DNA of 64,000 bases from Opitutaceae bacterium. Lineage in GTDB: Bacteria; Verrucomicrobiota; Verrucomicrobiia; Opitutales; Opitutaceae. The position numbers and the translations under genes were made by a program. Under the pieces are notes generated by a model that did not search any database, was not told where the DNA came from, and saw only the letters and a list, made by a program, of their open reading frames with translations. The stretch spans positions 88,921-152,920 of the forward strand of contig JANQKV010000005.1 of the NCBI GenBank assembly GCA_028280945.1. The letters are read 5' to 3'. Below are positions 16,571 through 24,524 of the stretch, in pieces (within the stretch, counting starts at the first letter, position 1; each line of letters starts with the position of its first letter).

Positions 16571-17425
16571 TCCGTTGCTTTGAGGACGGTGGTTACACAT
16601 TCAAACCACACTCTCAGGCCAACGCCATCATGGCCAAAAGCCAGCGGTTGGAAAACTGGATGCTAGTCACATTCCAGACCAAGGGAGGCAAACCGGCTCA
16701 ACACTTCGCGACCACCTCCGACTGCGACCAAACCTACCGATCCCTCTGCGCCTTGCAGTGAAAGCGATCGAAAACATCAAGAAGCTGCTCCGACTGGCGC
16801 GTTCAGGCAACCAGCATGAAACCGAACTCGCGGTGCAACGTGCGCTTCAGTTGGCGGCATCACCGCGGTCGCATGCGCAACCGTCACTCATGCGTATGGG
16901 GCATGTATCGCGGTATCATGGACAAGCTCGTAGCGCGTTACCTGTTCGCGCTCGATTCGGCCCTACCGAAGGGCTAGTCCGAGCTGTGTGCTTGGATGGA
17001 CAACATCGACCGCCTTCGCTTCGAGGTGCTCGACCATCTCATCCGCAAAACGCGCTACCGCGGCCTGATCTCCCGTCGCATTTGGAAGGCCAAAAACAAC
17101 CCCCATCGTCCTCCGCTTTCGCGATGAAAATAGCGAAATCAAGTCCACTTGGCGCATCTGGCCTATTTGGACCCAATCAGGACGCTAATTTAGCGCCATC
17201 TGAGTTTTTTTATATGCGATCCAGATAGCCAGAGCAGCCATCGCCACCAATTGTAGGAAGTCCCACAGGGTCATGAACATCTCAATTAGGTGCATCAGAA
17301 ATGCCATTACCGGCAGTCTTCACCAAACGTGGGAACAGCGCAATCGCGGAATACTCATGCCTCGATCGACGATCGTTCGTTCCCTCAGTCCGCACAAAAA
17401 AGGCCGGGGACACTTATTCTCCTAT
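16571..17425. mobile_element. Degraded inserted segment between peroxiredoxin-end repeats
   Basis: The segment holds only fragments. 16546-16761 has an open frame with a NAIMAKSQRLENWMLVTFQT stretch ending in TGA. 16758-16860 encodes IENIKKLLRLARSGNQHETE, resembling the start of DUF2786 proteins of mobile elements. 16918-17128 encodes LRFEVLDHLIRKTRYRGLIS after an in-frame TAG. A GGGGACACTTATTCT sequence at about 17405, of the type found next to REP transposases, lies before the right repeat. No integrase is left. Confidence 0.5.
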
Positions 17426-17491
17426 GCCACGATGTGATTCTCGCCGTTCTCGCCGATATCGACTGATTAGGGGGCCTTCCGACCAAACGGA
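17426..17491 (+). repeat. Direct repeat, right copy (displaced peroxiredoxin gene end)
   Basis: Second copy of the 16505-16570 sequence, including the final codons and TGA of the peroxiredoxin frame but no gene upstream. It may be the original chromosomal gene end displaced by an insertion. Confidence 0.85.
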
Positions 17492-17509
17492 CCACCGTTC
17501 CCCCCGCGT

Positions 17510-18172
17510 TCAGGAAACCCAGGGCGCGGGCACAACCTTAAAACCGTCCGGAGAGCGACGGAACACGACGCCTTCGTAGTCGAAGTATTCATTATCCTGA
17601 TACCACTTGGTAAGCGCCCCGGCCGGCAGTTCGGCCGTGATTGCACCGTAGGGGGCCTCCGTCCACACCAGTCCCGCTGGCGTGGATTGGAAGAACTGGC
17701 CGTCATGCACCTGATAGGACCGGCCGTCCAGCCACACGCGAACGATACCGGATTCCGAACCGATTTCGTGGGCGAAGGGATCGTCCGCCGGCGTCGCGCC
17801 GGGGGCTTCAACGATGACGTATTCCTTGCCGCGGCGCACGTAGTAGACGTCACGAACCCGGTAGTAGGTCCGGCCCCGGATCACCACGCGGGTGTGCCCG
17901 CGGGGCAGCACTCGCACCGTCGCCCCGCGGGGGGCGCGAACGATGACGTAGCGATCTCCCCGCCGCTGGTAGTAAACGCCGCGATGTTCCCAATAGGGCG
18001 ACCCTCCCACCGTCACCCGGGCCGCTCCGTGCGGCAGCGCAACTGCCACCGACACGCGTTCCCGGGCGGAAGCGGAAGTGGCCGTGAGGCCGGCGATCAG
18101 GATTAATCCAGACACTGCCATCGAGCGTTTGAGTGTGCTGAAGCGAGACGAGAAAAAGGGAATGCGTTTCAT
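17510..18172 (-). CDS. Exported protein with repeated YY/RG motifs (DUF6515-like)
   Basis: 220 residues with a signal peptide (hydrophobic VSGLILIAGLTATSASA). The mature part repeats a module: YWEHRGVYYQRRGDRYVIVRAPRG, YYRVRDVYYVRRGKEYVIVEAPG, YQVHDGQFFQSTPAGLVWTEAP and FDYEGVVFRRSPDGFKVVPAP. The Y/W-x3-G-x-YY...V.AP.G pattern is typical of the DUF6515 and similar envelope proteins of unknown function. Its gene ends 18 nt after the right peroxiredoxin-end repeat. Confidence 0.65.
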   Translation of the reverse strand: MKRIPFFSSRFSTLKRSMAVSGLILIAGLTATSASARERVSVAVALPHGAARVTVGGSPYWEHRGVYYQRRGDRYVIVRAPRGATVRVLPRGHTRVVIRGRTYYRVRDVYYVRRGKEYVIVEAPGATPADDPFAHEIGSESGIVRVWLDGRSYQVHDGQFFQSTPAGLVWTEAPYGAITAELPAGALTKWYQDNEYFDYEGVVFRRSPDGFKVVPAPWVS

Positions 18173-18208
18173 GTGCTAAAGTGACGCGTGGGACCCGACG
18201 GGCGTTTC

Positions 18209-18235
18209 ATCCGAATCCAATTTGCCGGTTCGGAT
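18209..18235. terminator. Inverted repeat between polymerase gene and YY-repeat gene
   Basis: Arms ATCCGAA (18209-18215) and TTCGGAT (18229-18235) with a 13-nt loop; TTTT follows on the plus strand, but the terminating gene would be on the minus strand, where no U tract follows. The rest of 18173-18376 shows no gene. Confidence 0.3.
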
Positions 18236-18376
18236 TTTGATCCCTCCGCGTCGGCCTGATGACATCGCGGGTTTCGCTGACGCCTGGACTCCCCTTGCGC
18301 TTGATGGCGTCTGCCGCTCAGCACGGGTCGCAGAGACCGCGCCTGAATGTGCTTGGGGCGGAGACCAACGCGAATC

Positions 18377-19684
18377 CTAGTGGGCGGCAACCTTTGGCAG
18401 GCTCTGGGCTTGGGCGAGTTCCTGGGGTGAAGGGGTCAGGCTGGGGTCGGCGTCGCCTTCCTCGAGGGTAAGGTCGGGGATGCGGGTGAAGGCGATGCGG
18501 ACGGGGGCATATTCGAGGGCTCCCAGGGCTCCGCCGTAGACTACGGTGTTTTTGCCGAGTTTGCGGTTGAGGTGGTCGAGGGTGGCGTTGAGTCCAGCGC
18601 GGCGGTCGCCGTTGTCCACGATACCGGGGAGGGTGGTCGTGTGCATGCCGGCCGGCAGGAGGTTAAAGAGGCTGACACCGGCGCCGGTGATGTTCTCGCG
18701 TCCGGCGGGGCGGCGCTCCCAGAGCAGGCGCAGCACGCGGGTGAGCTCCCGGGTATCCTGGGTTTCCACAAAGGTGGCGGCGGTGCCCCAACGTTTTTCG
18801 CCGCCGGCGAAACGCAGGGCGATGTGCAGGCCGCCGGCGTAGTGCGCGGCAGCGCGCAAGCGCATGGCGGCCTTTTGCAGCAGGCGGTGCAGGGTGGCCT
18901 CGGCGCCGGCCGGGTTGCGCAGCTCGGGGGGCAACACGTGGGAGTGGCCGATACTGGAGGTCTGCTGGTGGGCCAGTGGCACGTGGCGTCCGCGCAGGCG
19001 CTCCCACATGCGGGCACCTTCCACGTTGCCCCAAATGGCGCGAAGCTGGGCCGAGGTGCAGGCGTAGAGTTTTGCCACGGTGTCGATGCCGCTGCGACGC
19101 AGGCGCTGGTGCATGTTGGGACCGATCCCCGGCAGGTCGCGCAGTTTCAGTTCGAACAGACGCTCAGGCAGGTCGTCCTCGTCGAGCACCACGAGGCCAT
19201 CGGGCTTTTGCATTTCCGAAGCGACTTTGGCCAACCAGGGATTGCCGGAGATACCGATGCTGCAGGTGAGGTGGGCGCCGGCGAGGCGGGCGATGGCCTG
19301 TTTCATCTTGCGGGCGGTGGCGAGGGCATCGGTGCGGTTGCGCCAGCGGGGAGGCAATTCACACCAGACTTCGTCGATCGACCAGACCTCGGAGACAGGC
19401 AGGCAGGTATCCACCGCCTCCAGCAGTTTATGGTGGTAGTGGATGTAGACCTCGGGGCGCGACTCGACCAGGGCGATGCCGGGGCACAGCCGCCGGGCCT
19501 CAGCCACGGAGGTGCCCACTTTTACACCGCGCTCGCGGGCATCATAGCTGGAGGCGATGACGCAGGTCGTCTCGGCCGCAATGGGAATGACCGCCACCGG
19601 GCGGTTGCGCAGGGCGGGCTGCTCCTGCTGTTCGCAGGCGGCAAAAAACCCGTTGTAGTCGACCAGCAGCGCCCGCAGTTGCAT
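18377..19684 (-). CDS. Y-family DNA polymerase (DinB/UmuC/ImuB-like)
   Basis: 435 residues from the ATG at 19684; a GTG at 19741 in the same frame would add 19 residues without homology. Palm and fingers: ALLVDYNGFFAACEQQ (Asp9), VIASSYDARERGVKVG, and VWSIDEVW with catalytic Asp104-Glu105. Helix-hairpin-helix thumb: LRDLPGIGPNMHQRLRRSGI. Little-finger domain from about 240. It carries the acidic residues needed for polymerisation, so is probably an active translesion polymerase. It is 21-78 nt downstream of the 90-aa gene, in one operon whose upstream region contains strong palindromes. Confidence 0.85.
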   Translation of the reverse strand: MQLRALLVDYNGFFAACEQQEQPALRNRPVAVIPIAAETTCVIASSYDARERGVKVGTSVAEARRLCPGIALVESRPEVYIHYHHKLLEAVDTCLPVSEVWSIDEVWCELPPRWRNRTDALATARKMKQAIARLAGAHLTCSIGISGNPWLAKVASEMQKPDGLVVLDEDDLPERLFELKLRDLPGIGPNMHQRLRRSGIDTVAKLYACTSAQLRAIWGNVEGARMWERLRGRHVPLAHQQTSSIGHSHVLPPELRNPAGAEATLHRLLQKAAMRLRAAAHYAGGLHIALRFAGGEKRWGTAATFVETQDTRELTRVLRLLWERRPAGRENITGAGVSLFNLLPAGMHTTTLPGIVDNGDRRAGLNATLDHLNRKLGKNTVVYGGALGALEYAPVRIAFTRIPDLTLEEGDADPSLTPSPQELAQAQSLPKVAAH

Positions 19685-19762
19685 TACGCTCAGCGTGGTG
19701 GACCAGGGAAACGTGTCAACGTGCGCCGGCGTCGTCGACACCCATGCTTTCCCGCCCGACCG

Positions 19763-20035
19763 CTACCGTCGTTTGTTGGGAGGAGTTTTGCCGAAAGTCT
19801 TCGGGTCGTCTTCCGCGACAAATTCCAAGGGCGGACTCTGTCCTTGAGCGGCGATCTGCATGAGGCGATCCGGTTCGCTGACGGCCGGGCATCCTTGGGA
19901 ATGCCACCAATCGAGGATCATCGCTCCGTAGGTTCCCTTTTTGACACCCAGCGCATTGGCCCGGGAAACGATTTCGTCGATGATCTCGTTTCGCACATGA
20001 ATACCGATGGTGTCTGCTTTGGTCGCCTTGGCCAC
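19763..20035 (-). CDS. Small protein upstream of Y-family polymerase, possible ribbon-helix-helix type
   Basis: 90 residues from a GTG at 20035 (no ATG is available). The N-terminal TIGIHVRNEIIDEIVSRANALGVKKGTYGAMIL resembles a short beta strand plus two helices as in ribbon-helix-helix repressors, with an acidic/basic C-terminal tail (FVAEDDPKTFGKTPPNKRR). No certain family. Placement before the polymerase gene and after two palindromes suggests an autoregulator or accessory factor. Confidence 0.6.
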   Translation of the reverse strand: MAKATKADTIGIHVRNEIIDEIVSRANALGVKKGTYGAMILDWWHSQGCPAVSEPDRLMQIAAQGQSPPLEFVAEDDPKTFGKTPPNKRR

Positions 20036-20093
20036 GCGGGCGATAGAACCAAGAGTTGGTTCCTTGGGTTACCAAAAACACTTGAAATCCTAA

Positions 20094-20125
20094 GATTCTT
20101 AAGAATCATCAAATACTTTGATGAT
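20094..20125. promoter_or_regulatory. Nested palindromes upstream of polymerase operon
   Basis: GATTCTTAAGAATC (20094-20107) is a perfect 14-bp palindrome. It partly overlaps a second inverted repeat with 9-bp arms ATCATCAAA (20105-20113) and TTTGATGAT (20117-20125) around TAC. They lie 60-90 nt upstream of the GTG of the small gene on the minus strand and 30-60 nt upstream of the plus-strand gene at 20155. They are candidate operators for the operon or for both genes. Confidence 0.6.
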
Positions 20126-20154
20126 TTCACCGGTTTGCATCTCATTTTCGCTTT

Positions 20155-20616
20155 GTGACGCCTTCCCTCGACCCCGGGCACGGGGCGAGGACGCGAGATG
20201 TCGTCAAGACGCCCACTCCAGAGGCCACTTCGTCGGGAGGGTCAGCCGCTGATTTCGCCGCTATTGTGATGGAGGACGAGAGACTTCGATTGATGTGGAA
20301 AGCGGAAAAAGCGGATCAGGCCGGGGTAATTCAATCCCATCGATCTTGTAATGGTGTCAGCATCAACTCCGAAGTCGCCCGGTTGGTCGTCACGATGTTG
20401 ATGGATCGTTACGCGGGTCGATTGCCGTTCTTGCAGGCGGTGGTGATAGCTCCGGTGCAGCCGGATGAGCCGGGTGGATCGTTCCATGTGACCGCCACCT
20501 TAAGGAGTGGTCGCAAGATGACATTCATCCTGCCTTCGGAATCAACGGTGGGAGATGCGGTAAAAGTTATGGCGAACATGCTGTTACGGCCTTCCCCGTC
20601 TTTGCAGAGCGAGTAG
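20155..20616 (+). CDS. Hypothetical protein, 153 aa
   Basis: The frame opens at a GTG at 20155 and has codon use like its neighbours. The N-terminal 35 residues are low-complexity (Pro/Ser/Gly). The remainder has a plausible alpha/beta arrangement: VARLVVTMLMDRYAG, PFLQAVVIAPV, FHVTATLRSGRKMTFILPSESTVGDAVKVMANML. The sequence resembles no family I recognise. It diverges from the polymerase operon, sharing the palindromic control region, and ends 16 nt from the BNR_4 gene stop. Confidence 0.5.
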   Translation: MTPSLDPGHGARTRDVVKTPTPEATSSGGSAADFAAIVMEDERLRLMWKAEKADQAGVIQSHRSCNGVSINSEVARLVVTMLMDRYAGRLPFLQAVVIAPVQPDEPGGSFHVTATLRSGRKMTFILPSESTVGDAVKVMANMLLRPSPSLQSE

Positions 20617-20632
20617 GCCAAAACGCCGCGGA

Positions 20633-21943
20633 TCAGTAGGGTCGCCACTCGAGCACGGAAGCCTGGGTTGGCGGAAAATCTTCGAGGGTCTCTCCGTCGC
20701 CCTGGCCGACGTTTTGCACGTAGAGGTGAAGCTCATGCGCGCGCTCCCAACGCAGGGTGTCCAGGCTGGGTTCCCACATCCCGACCGGGAAATCGGTAAG
20801 GTCCACAAACTGCCAGTCGGGGTTTTTCAGATTGTCAGCCGTGGCCAGGGTGATCCGGGAGCCTCGCTCGGCATCGCGGAACACCACGTAGGTGCGGTCG
20901 GTTGAACCGCGCGAATCGATCAGGATGCGTGCGCGGGAGATGGGGATGCGTTTGGTGCCGCCGCCACCCAGACGAAAACCGGTGGTGCGCCGGGTGATGG
21001 GGGAGACGTGCCACTTGCTGCCGTCGTGGTGAATGAGGTGATACTGCGGCACATCCGTGCCGACAGGGCGCCAGTAGGTTGCCATGTAGGGCCGGCCGGC
21101 GCGGTCGGCGGCGATGCCGTTGGTATTGATCAGCTCATGGTTTTGCGGGATGAGGGCGGCATACTCGGCGGTCGCTTGCGTGATGGGCAGGACGTAGCGC
21201 TCACCAGTGGTTTTCTCCCACGTCCGGCCGCCATCGCGCGATCGTGCGTAACCCATGTCGTGGTTGGTGGCGACATCGGAGCTTTCACGCCAGACCCACG
21301 ACAGGTGCAGGGTGCCGAAGGGGTCGATGCACATTTGCCAATAGGCGCTGCGTTCGCCTTCACCACTGATCAAGGTGTCCTGCAGGCGTTCCCACGTCTG
21401 GGTTTTGCGGTGGTAGCGATTCATCACCAAATCCCCCCGCCCGGACCGTCCGGCCCGATAGAGGAAGATCAGATCGCCATCGGGCAGACGATGAAACTCG
21501 GGATAGGTGACACGGTCCTCCCGCTCGCCGACCATGGACAGTTTCCCGGTCAGCTCGAGGGAGCCGGGGGCGATGCTGCGGGAATAACGCAATGGATCGT
21601 TGTGGTGGTCCCACGACACGTGCAGGAAACCGTTCCCATCGAGCATGAGGTTGATGGTGTTGTGGGCGTCCTTGATGTTGCCGGTGTAGGGCGTGCGCTT
21701 GATTTTCCATTCGGTGGTACCGAGCGTGCGCCTGGCCAAATTCATGCAGCCCTCCGGGTCGTAGAATCCCACGTATTGGTGTGTATCGTCGGAGACGATG
21801 GAGTCGTAGCGGAGGATGTTGGCGTTGATGGTGTTCTTCGCCCAAGCCGGAGCAATGGGCACAAGCCGGGTCTGCGCCGAACTGAAGCTGGCAAGACTGC
21901 AGGCGATCAACGCGAGGGCCGGGGTGATTTTCTGTTTTGTCAT
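20633..21943 (-). CDS. Secreted BNR_4-family protein (PL24/PL25-like, polysaccharide lyase candidate)
   Basis: 436 residues, signal peptide with cleavage near SSAQ. The first half shows NTINANILRYDSIVSD, QYVGFYDPEGCMNLARR, GNIKDAHNTINLMLDGNGFLHVSWDHHNDPLRY and YPEFHRLPDGDLIFLYRAGRSGRGDLVMNRY, then GEGERSAYWQMCIDP and DGGRTWEKTTG. This is the pattern of the BNR_4 (PF15892) beta-propeller group, in which ulvan lyases PL24/PL25 use His and Tyr residues. The candidate catalytic residues are the His in SWDHHND and Tyr in FLYRAG, by analogy only. Likely exported and active on an algal polyuronide. Confidence 0.7.
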   Translation of the reverse strand: MTKQKITPALALIACSLASFSSAQTRLVPIAPAWAKNTINANILRYDSIVSDDTHQYVGFYDPEGCMNLARRTLGTTEWKIKRTPYTGNIKDAHNTINLMLDGNGFLHVSWDHHNDPLRYSRSIAPGSLELTGKLSMVGEREDRVTYPEFHRLPDGDLIFLYRAGRSGRGDLVMNRYHRKTQTWERLQDTLISGEGERSAYWQMCIDPFGTLHLSWVWRESSDVATNHDMGYARSRDGGRTWEKTTGERYVLPITQATAEYAALIPQNHELINTNGIAADRAGRPYMATYWRPVGTDVPQYHLIHHDGSKWHVSPITRRTTGFRLGGGGTKRIPISRARILIDSRGSTDRTYVVFRDAERGSRITLATADNLKNPDWQFVDLTDFPVGMWEPSLDTLRWERAHELHLYVQNVGQGDGETLEDFPPTQASVLEWRPY

Positions 21944-22110
21944 GGGGCGGTGGCAGAAGAGGGAGGAAACAACCCGCTTGCCAGCGAGAGTGATTCAAAC
22001 CGTTGCAATGGGGCTGACGCTCAAGGTTTTGCTGTCAGAGCCGCGAAGTATGCGCGAGTCCACGATCAGTTGATTTGCGTCCGATGGAAAGTCGGGCTTA
22101 CTGTGGTCTC

Positions 22111-22404
22111 ATGGCTTTTCGCATGCACACGTCCATCAATGGCCGGCAGATCAAAAACCCGGCGGTGCGGGCGATGGTGGCCGTATTGGGCGTGATGGTG
22201 GCCCTGGGCCTCGTGGCAATGGTCATGCTTGTGGCTCTTCCGCTTGCGGCGCTGGCGATAGGGGCCGCGGTGGTCGGCGGCCTGGCGGCGGCGTTCCTCC
22301 CCCGGCTGCGCCGGCGCCAGACGGACCCAACCACCCAACTTCCCCGGCGTCAGCGCGAAGCCCAGCGCGTCGAGCCAGCCGCGCCGCCGCGCACTCTGGA
22401 CTGA
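22111..22404 (+). CDS. Small membrane protein, unknown
   Basis: About 97 residues from the ATG at 22111 (other ATGs at 22084 and 22123). One long hydrophobic region (VRAMVAVLGVMVALGLVAMVMLVALPLAALAIG, then AAVVGGLAAAFL) forms one to two helices, followed by a basic, proline-rich tail (RLRRRQTDPTTQLPRRQREAQRV). No family recognised; codon use looks genuine. Confidence 0.45.
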   Translation: MAFRMHTSINGRQIKNPAVRAMVAVLGVMVALGLVAMVMLVALPLAALAIGAAVVGGLAAAFLPRLRRRQTDPTTQLPRRQREAQRVEPAAPPRTLD

Positions 22405-22479
22405 TAGTCCGCGGCCTGCGCTGAACGTTGGAGCATTGCTCGTTCGACCCGGGGCGGCTCCTACCGCCAGCGTGGTGTC

Positions 22480-23901
22480 ATGGTGCGATCCCTGTGGTTC
22501 TCGATCCCCGGCCTGGCCCTCGCCGTTGTCCTTACCCCGCAAGTTTTGGCCAAGGATTTCCCGGCCGAGACGTTTGGTGCCGTGGCGGATGGCCGCACGG
22601 ACAATACCGCCGCCCTGCAGCGCGGCATTAACGAGATCAGTGCCGGTGGCGGAGGAAGATTGGTCCTGGACGCGGGGCTTTACTTTTCCGGTTCGCTTGA
22701 GCTGCGGAGCGGCGTGACGTTGCACATCGCCGCAGGCTCGACCCTCAAGGCCATCCCCGAACTGGCCAGGATGCGTTTGTTTCAGTCGAGTCTGATCAGC
22801 CGCCTCGACGTGGTGCCATGGCGGGCTTTTGTGTTCGCGGATTCGGTGCAGGACATCGGGCTGACGGGCGGCGGGATGATCGACGCGAGCGGCGACCACG
22901 AGGTGTTTCGGGACGGGGTGGAAAACAGCCCCAATCGCCACTACGGCATTTTTATCGTCAATGCGGAGCGCGTGGTGGTGCGGGACCTGCGGATGCGTTC
23001 GTCGGCGTTTTGGATGCAGCGGTATTTGGGCTGCCGTGACGTCACCATCGAAGGGGTGGACGTGTATAACCACGCGAACAAAAACAACGACGGGATCGAC
23101 ATCGATTCGTGTCAGGGTGTGGTGGTGCGCCACTGCGTGGTCGATGCCAGTGACGATGCGATCGTGCTCAAGGCGAATGGCGAGCAGCCCTGCCGCGACG
23201 TCCTGGTCGAGGATTGTGTCGTGGCGACCCATGCTTCGGCCATCAAGACCGGCACGGGTTCGGTGGGGGGCTTCGAGAACATTACCATTCGCCGGGTCGA
23301 GATTCGGAGATCCGCTTCGAAGGAAATGCTCCATCCCCTGGGCGTCTGGCAGGGGCTGACCGGGATTGATTTGATCACCACCGATGGTGGTCCCATGCGA
23401 AACGTGACGGTGGAGGACATCACGATGGAGGACGTGCAAAACCCAATTCACGTGCGCCTCGGCAATCGGTTGTCCGGCAACGTGGCGAAGCAAGGCTACG
23501 CCGGGGATGGCGACGCCGCCCAAGGAGTGAAGATGAGCGAACGTGCCGCGCAGTTGAAGTCGGAGCTGGTGCTGGAGGATGTGACGCTGGCCAATATCTC
23601 AGCCCGCAACGTCGGACCGTGGCCCGCTGTAGTGGTGGGGCTGGCGGAAGCGCCCGTGCGCAACGTCACGCTGCGCAACATCATCATCGAGAGCGGCGTT
23701 GCCGGCGGCGAGCGGGATCGGAACGAGGAGCCGAATTGGGCGGGCAACGGCTATCCCGGCCGTGGCATGTATGGCACGGCACTTCCCGCTTATGGTTTGG
23801 TCACCAATTTTACGCAGGGCCTGGTCGTGGAAAATTTTGTCGCCATTCCGGCCGACGGCGAACGGCGCCCGGCTCAATGGCATGACAATCGCGAGCCGTA
23901 A
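22480..23901 (+). CDS. Secreted GH28 polygalacturonase-like glycoside hydrolase
   Basis: 473 residues with a signal peptide (about 1-24, cleavage after VLA). The N-terminal DFPAETFGAVADGRTDNTAALQ is the usual GH28 opening. Catalytic motifs: NNDGIDID with Asp204, DASDDAIVLKANG with Asp225-Asp226, THASAIKTGT with His251 and Lys256, in the expected order. Beta-helix coils follow (NITIRRVEIRR, NVTVEDITMEDV, NVTLRNIIIES). The C-terminal end is in line with exo-acting or rhamnogalacturonan-type members. Predicted to hydrolyse pectic polymers outside the cytoplasm. It is 39 nt upstream of the exported chorismate mutase. Confidence 0.88.
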   Translation: MVRSLWFSIPGLALAVVLTPQVLAKDFPAETFGAVADGRTDNTAALQRGINEISAGGGGRLVLDAGLYFSGSLELRSGVTLHIAAGSTLKAIPELARMRLFQSSLISRLDVVPWRAFVFADSVQDIGLTGGGMIDASGDHEVFRDGVENSPNRHYGIFIVNAERVVVRDLRMRSSAFWMQRYLGCRDVTIEGVDVYNHANKNNDGIDIDSCQGVVVRHCVVDASDDAIVLKANGEQPCRDVLVEDCVVATHASAIKTGTGSVGGFENITIRRVEIRRSASKEMLHPLGVWQGLTGIDLITTDGGPMRNVTVEDITMEDVQNPIHVRLGNRLSGNVAKQGYAGDGDAAQGVKMSERAAQLKSELVLEDVTLANISARNVGPWPAVVVGLAEAPVRNVTLRNIIIESGVAGGERDRNEEPNWAGNGYPGRGMYGTALPAYGLVTNFTQGLVVENFVAIPADGERRPAQWHDNREP

Positions 23902-23940
23902 GGTTGCGTTGCTCGCATTCGCTGGAACGCTTGACCCGTT

Positions 23941-24471
23941 ATGGCGCGAGTCACTGCAAAGCTCTGTTGGTTATTGGTCCTGGGGGCCGGATTCATGGTT
24001 GCTTCGGCGGAAGCCGGGCGGGATCTCAAACAGATCCTGAGCGAGCGGCTTCTGGTGATGCCGGATGTCGCTGCTTACAAATGGCTGAACGACTTGCCGG
24101 TGGAGGATGCGAATCGCGAGGCTCAGGTATTGGCGGCAACGGTCGAGCAGGCGTCGCGAAGCGGGGTGGACCGGGCCTGGGCCCGGCAGGTCGTGCGGGC
24201 GCAGATCGATGCCGCCAAGCGCATCCAATCACGTTGGTTTGCCAAGTGGAACAGCGGCGGAGGCCCGGCTCGTGCTCCCAACCTGGTGACCGAAATCCGG
24301 CCCCGCATTTCGGAGCTCACGGCCGAGCTGATTGCGCACCTGGCGCGACTGGACGCACGTTCAGTTTCCGCAGAGGAAATTGCCGTCCTGCGAGAAGTGC
24401 CGGCCGCTTTGCGAGACGATCGTGCGGCGTGGATGACCGCGGTCAGCCCCTGGTTGGCAGTCAAACAGTAG
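23941..24471 (+). CDS. Exported chorismate mutase, AroQ-gamma class
   Basis: 176 residues with a signal peptide (WLLVLGAGFMVASAEA). The AroQ-gamma pattern is complete: LLVMPDVAAYKWLNDLPVEDANREAQVL (Lys47, Asp56, Arg59, Glu60), ASRSGVDRAWARQVVRAQIDAAKRIQSRWF (Gln88, Lys93, Gln96). It would convert chorismate to prephenate in the periplasm, as *AroQ proteins do in other bacteria. No other aromatic pathway gene is near; it follows the GH28 gene at 39 nt. Confidence 0.88.
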   Translation: MARVTAKLCWLLVLGAGFMVASAEAGRDLKQILSERLLVMPDVAAYKWLNDLPVEDANREAQVLAATVEQASRSGVDRAWARQVVRAQIDAAKRIQSRWFAKWNSGGGPARAPNLVTEIRPRISELTAELIAHLARLDARSVSAEEIAVLREVPAALRDDRAAWMTAVSPWLAVKQ

Positions 24472-24524
24472 ATGAAGCTTCACGGGCCGGTTCCGTTCCT
24501 TTTGGTGGGGCAGGGTGGTGGGAT

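Noticed and set aside
16571..17425. A complete mobile element with integrase between the peroxiredoxin-end repeats
   Set aside because: Only short fragments are present; no recombinase motif was found, so the segment is called degraded.
18572..20158. A long plus-strand open frame opposite the Y-family polymerase gene
   Set aside because: It mirrors the polymerase gene and lacks any coherent domain; high G+C third positions produce such antisense frames.
22066..23523. A minus-strand open frame of about 485 codons opposite GH28
   Set aside because: Its low-complexity His/Arg/Pro composition and overlap with the catalytic GH28 gene show it is a shadow.
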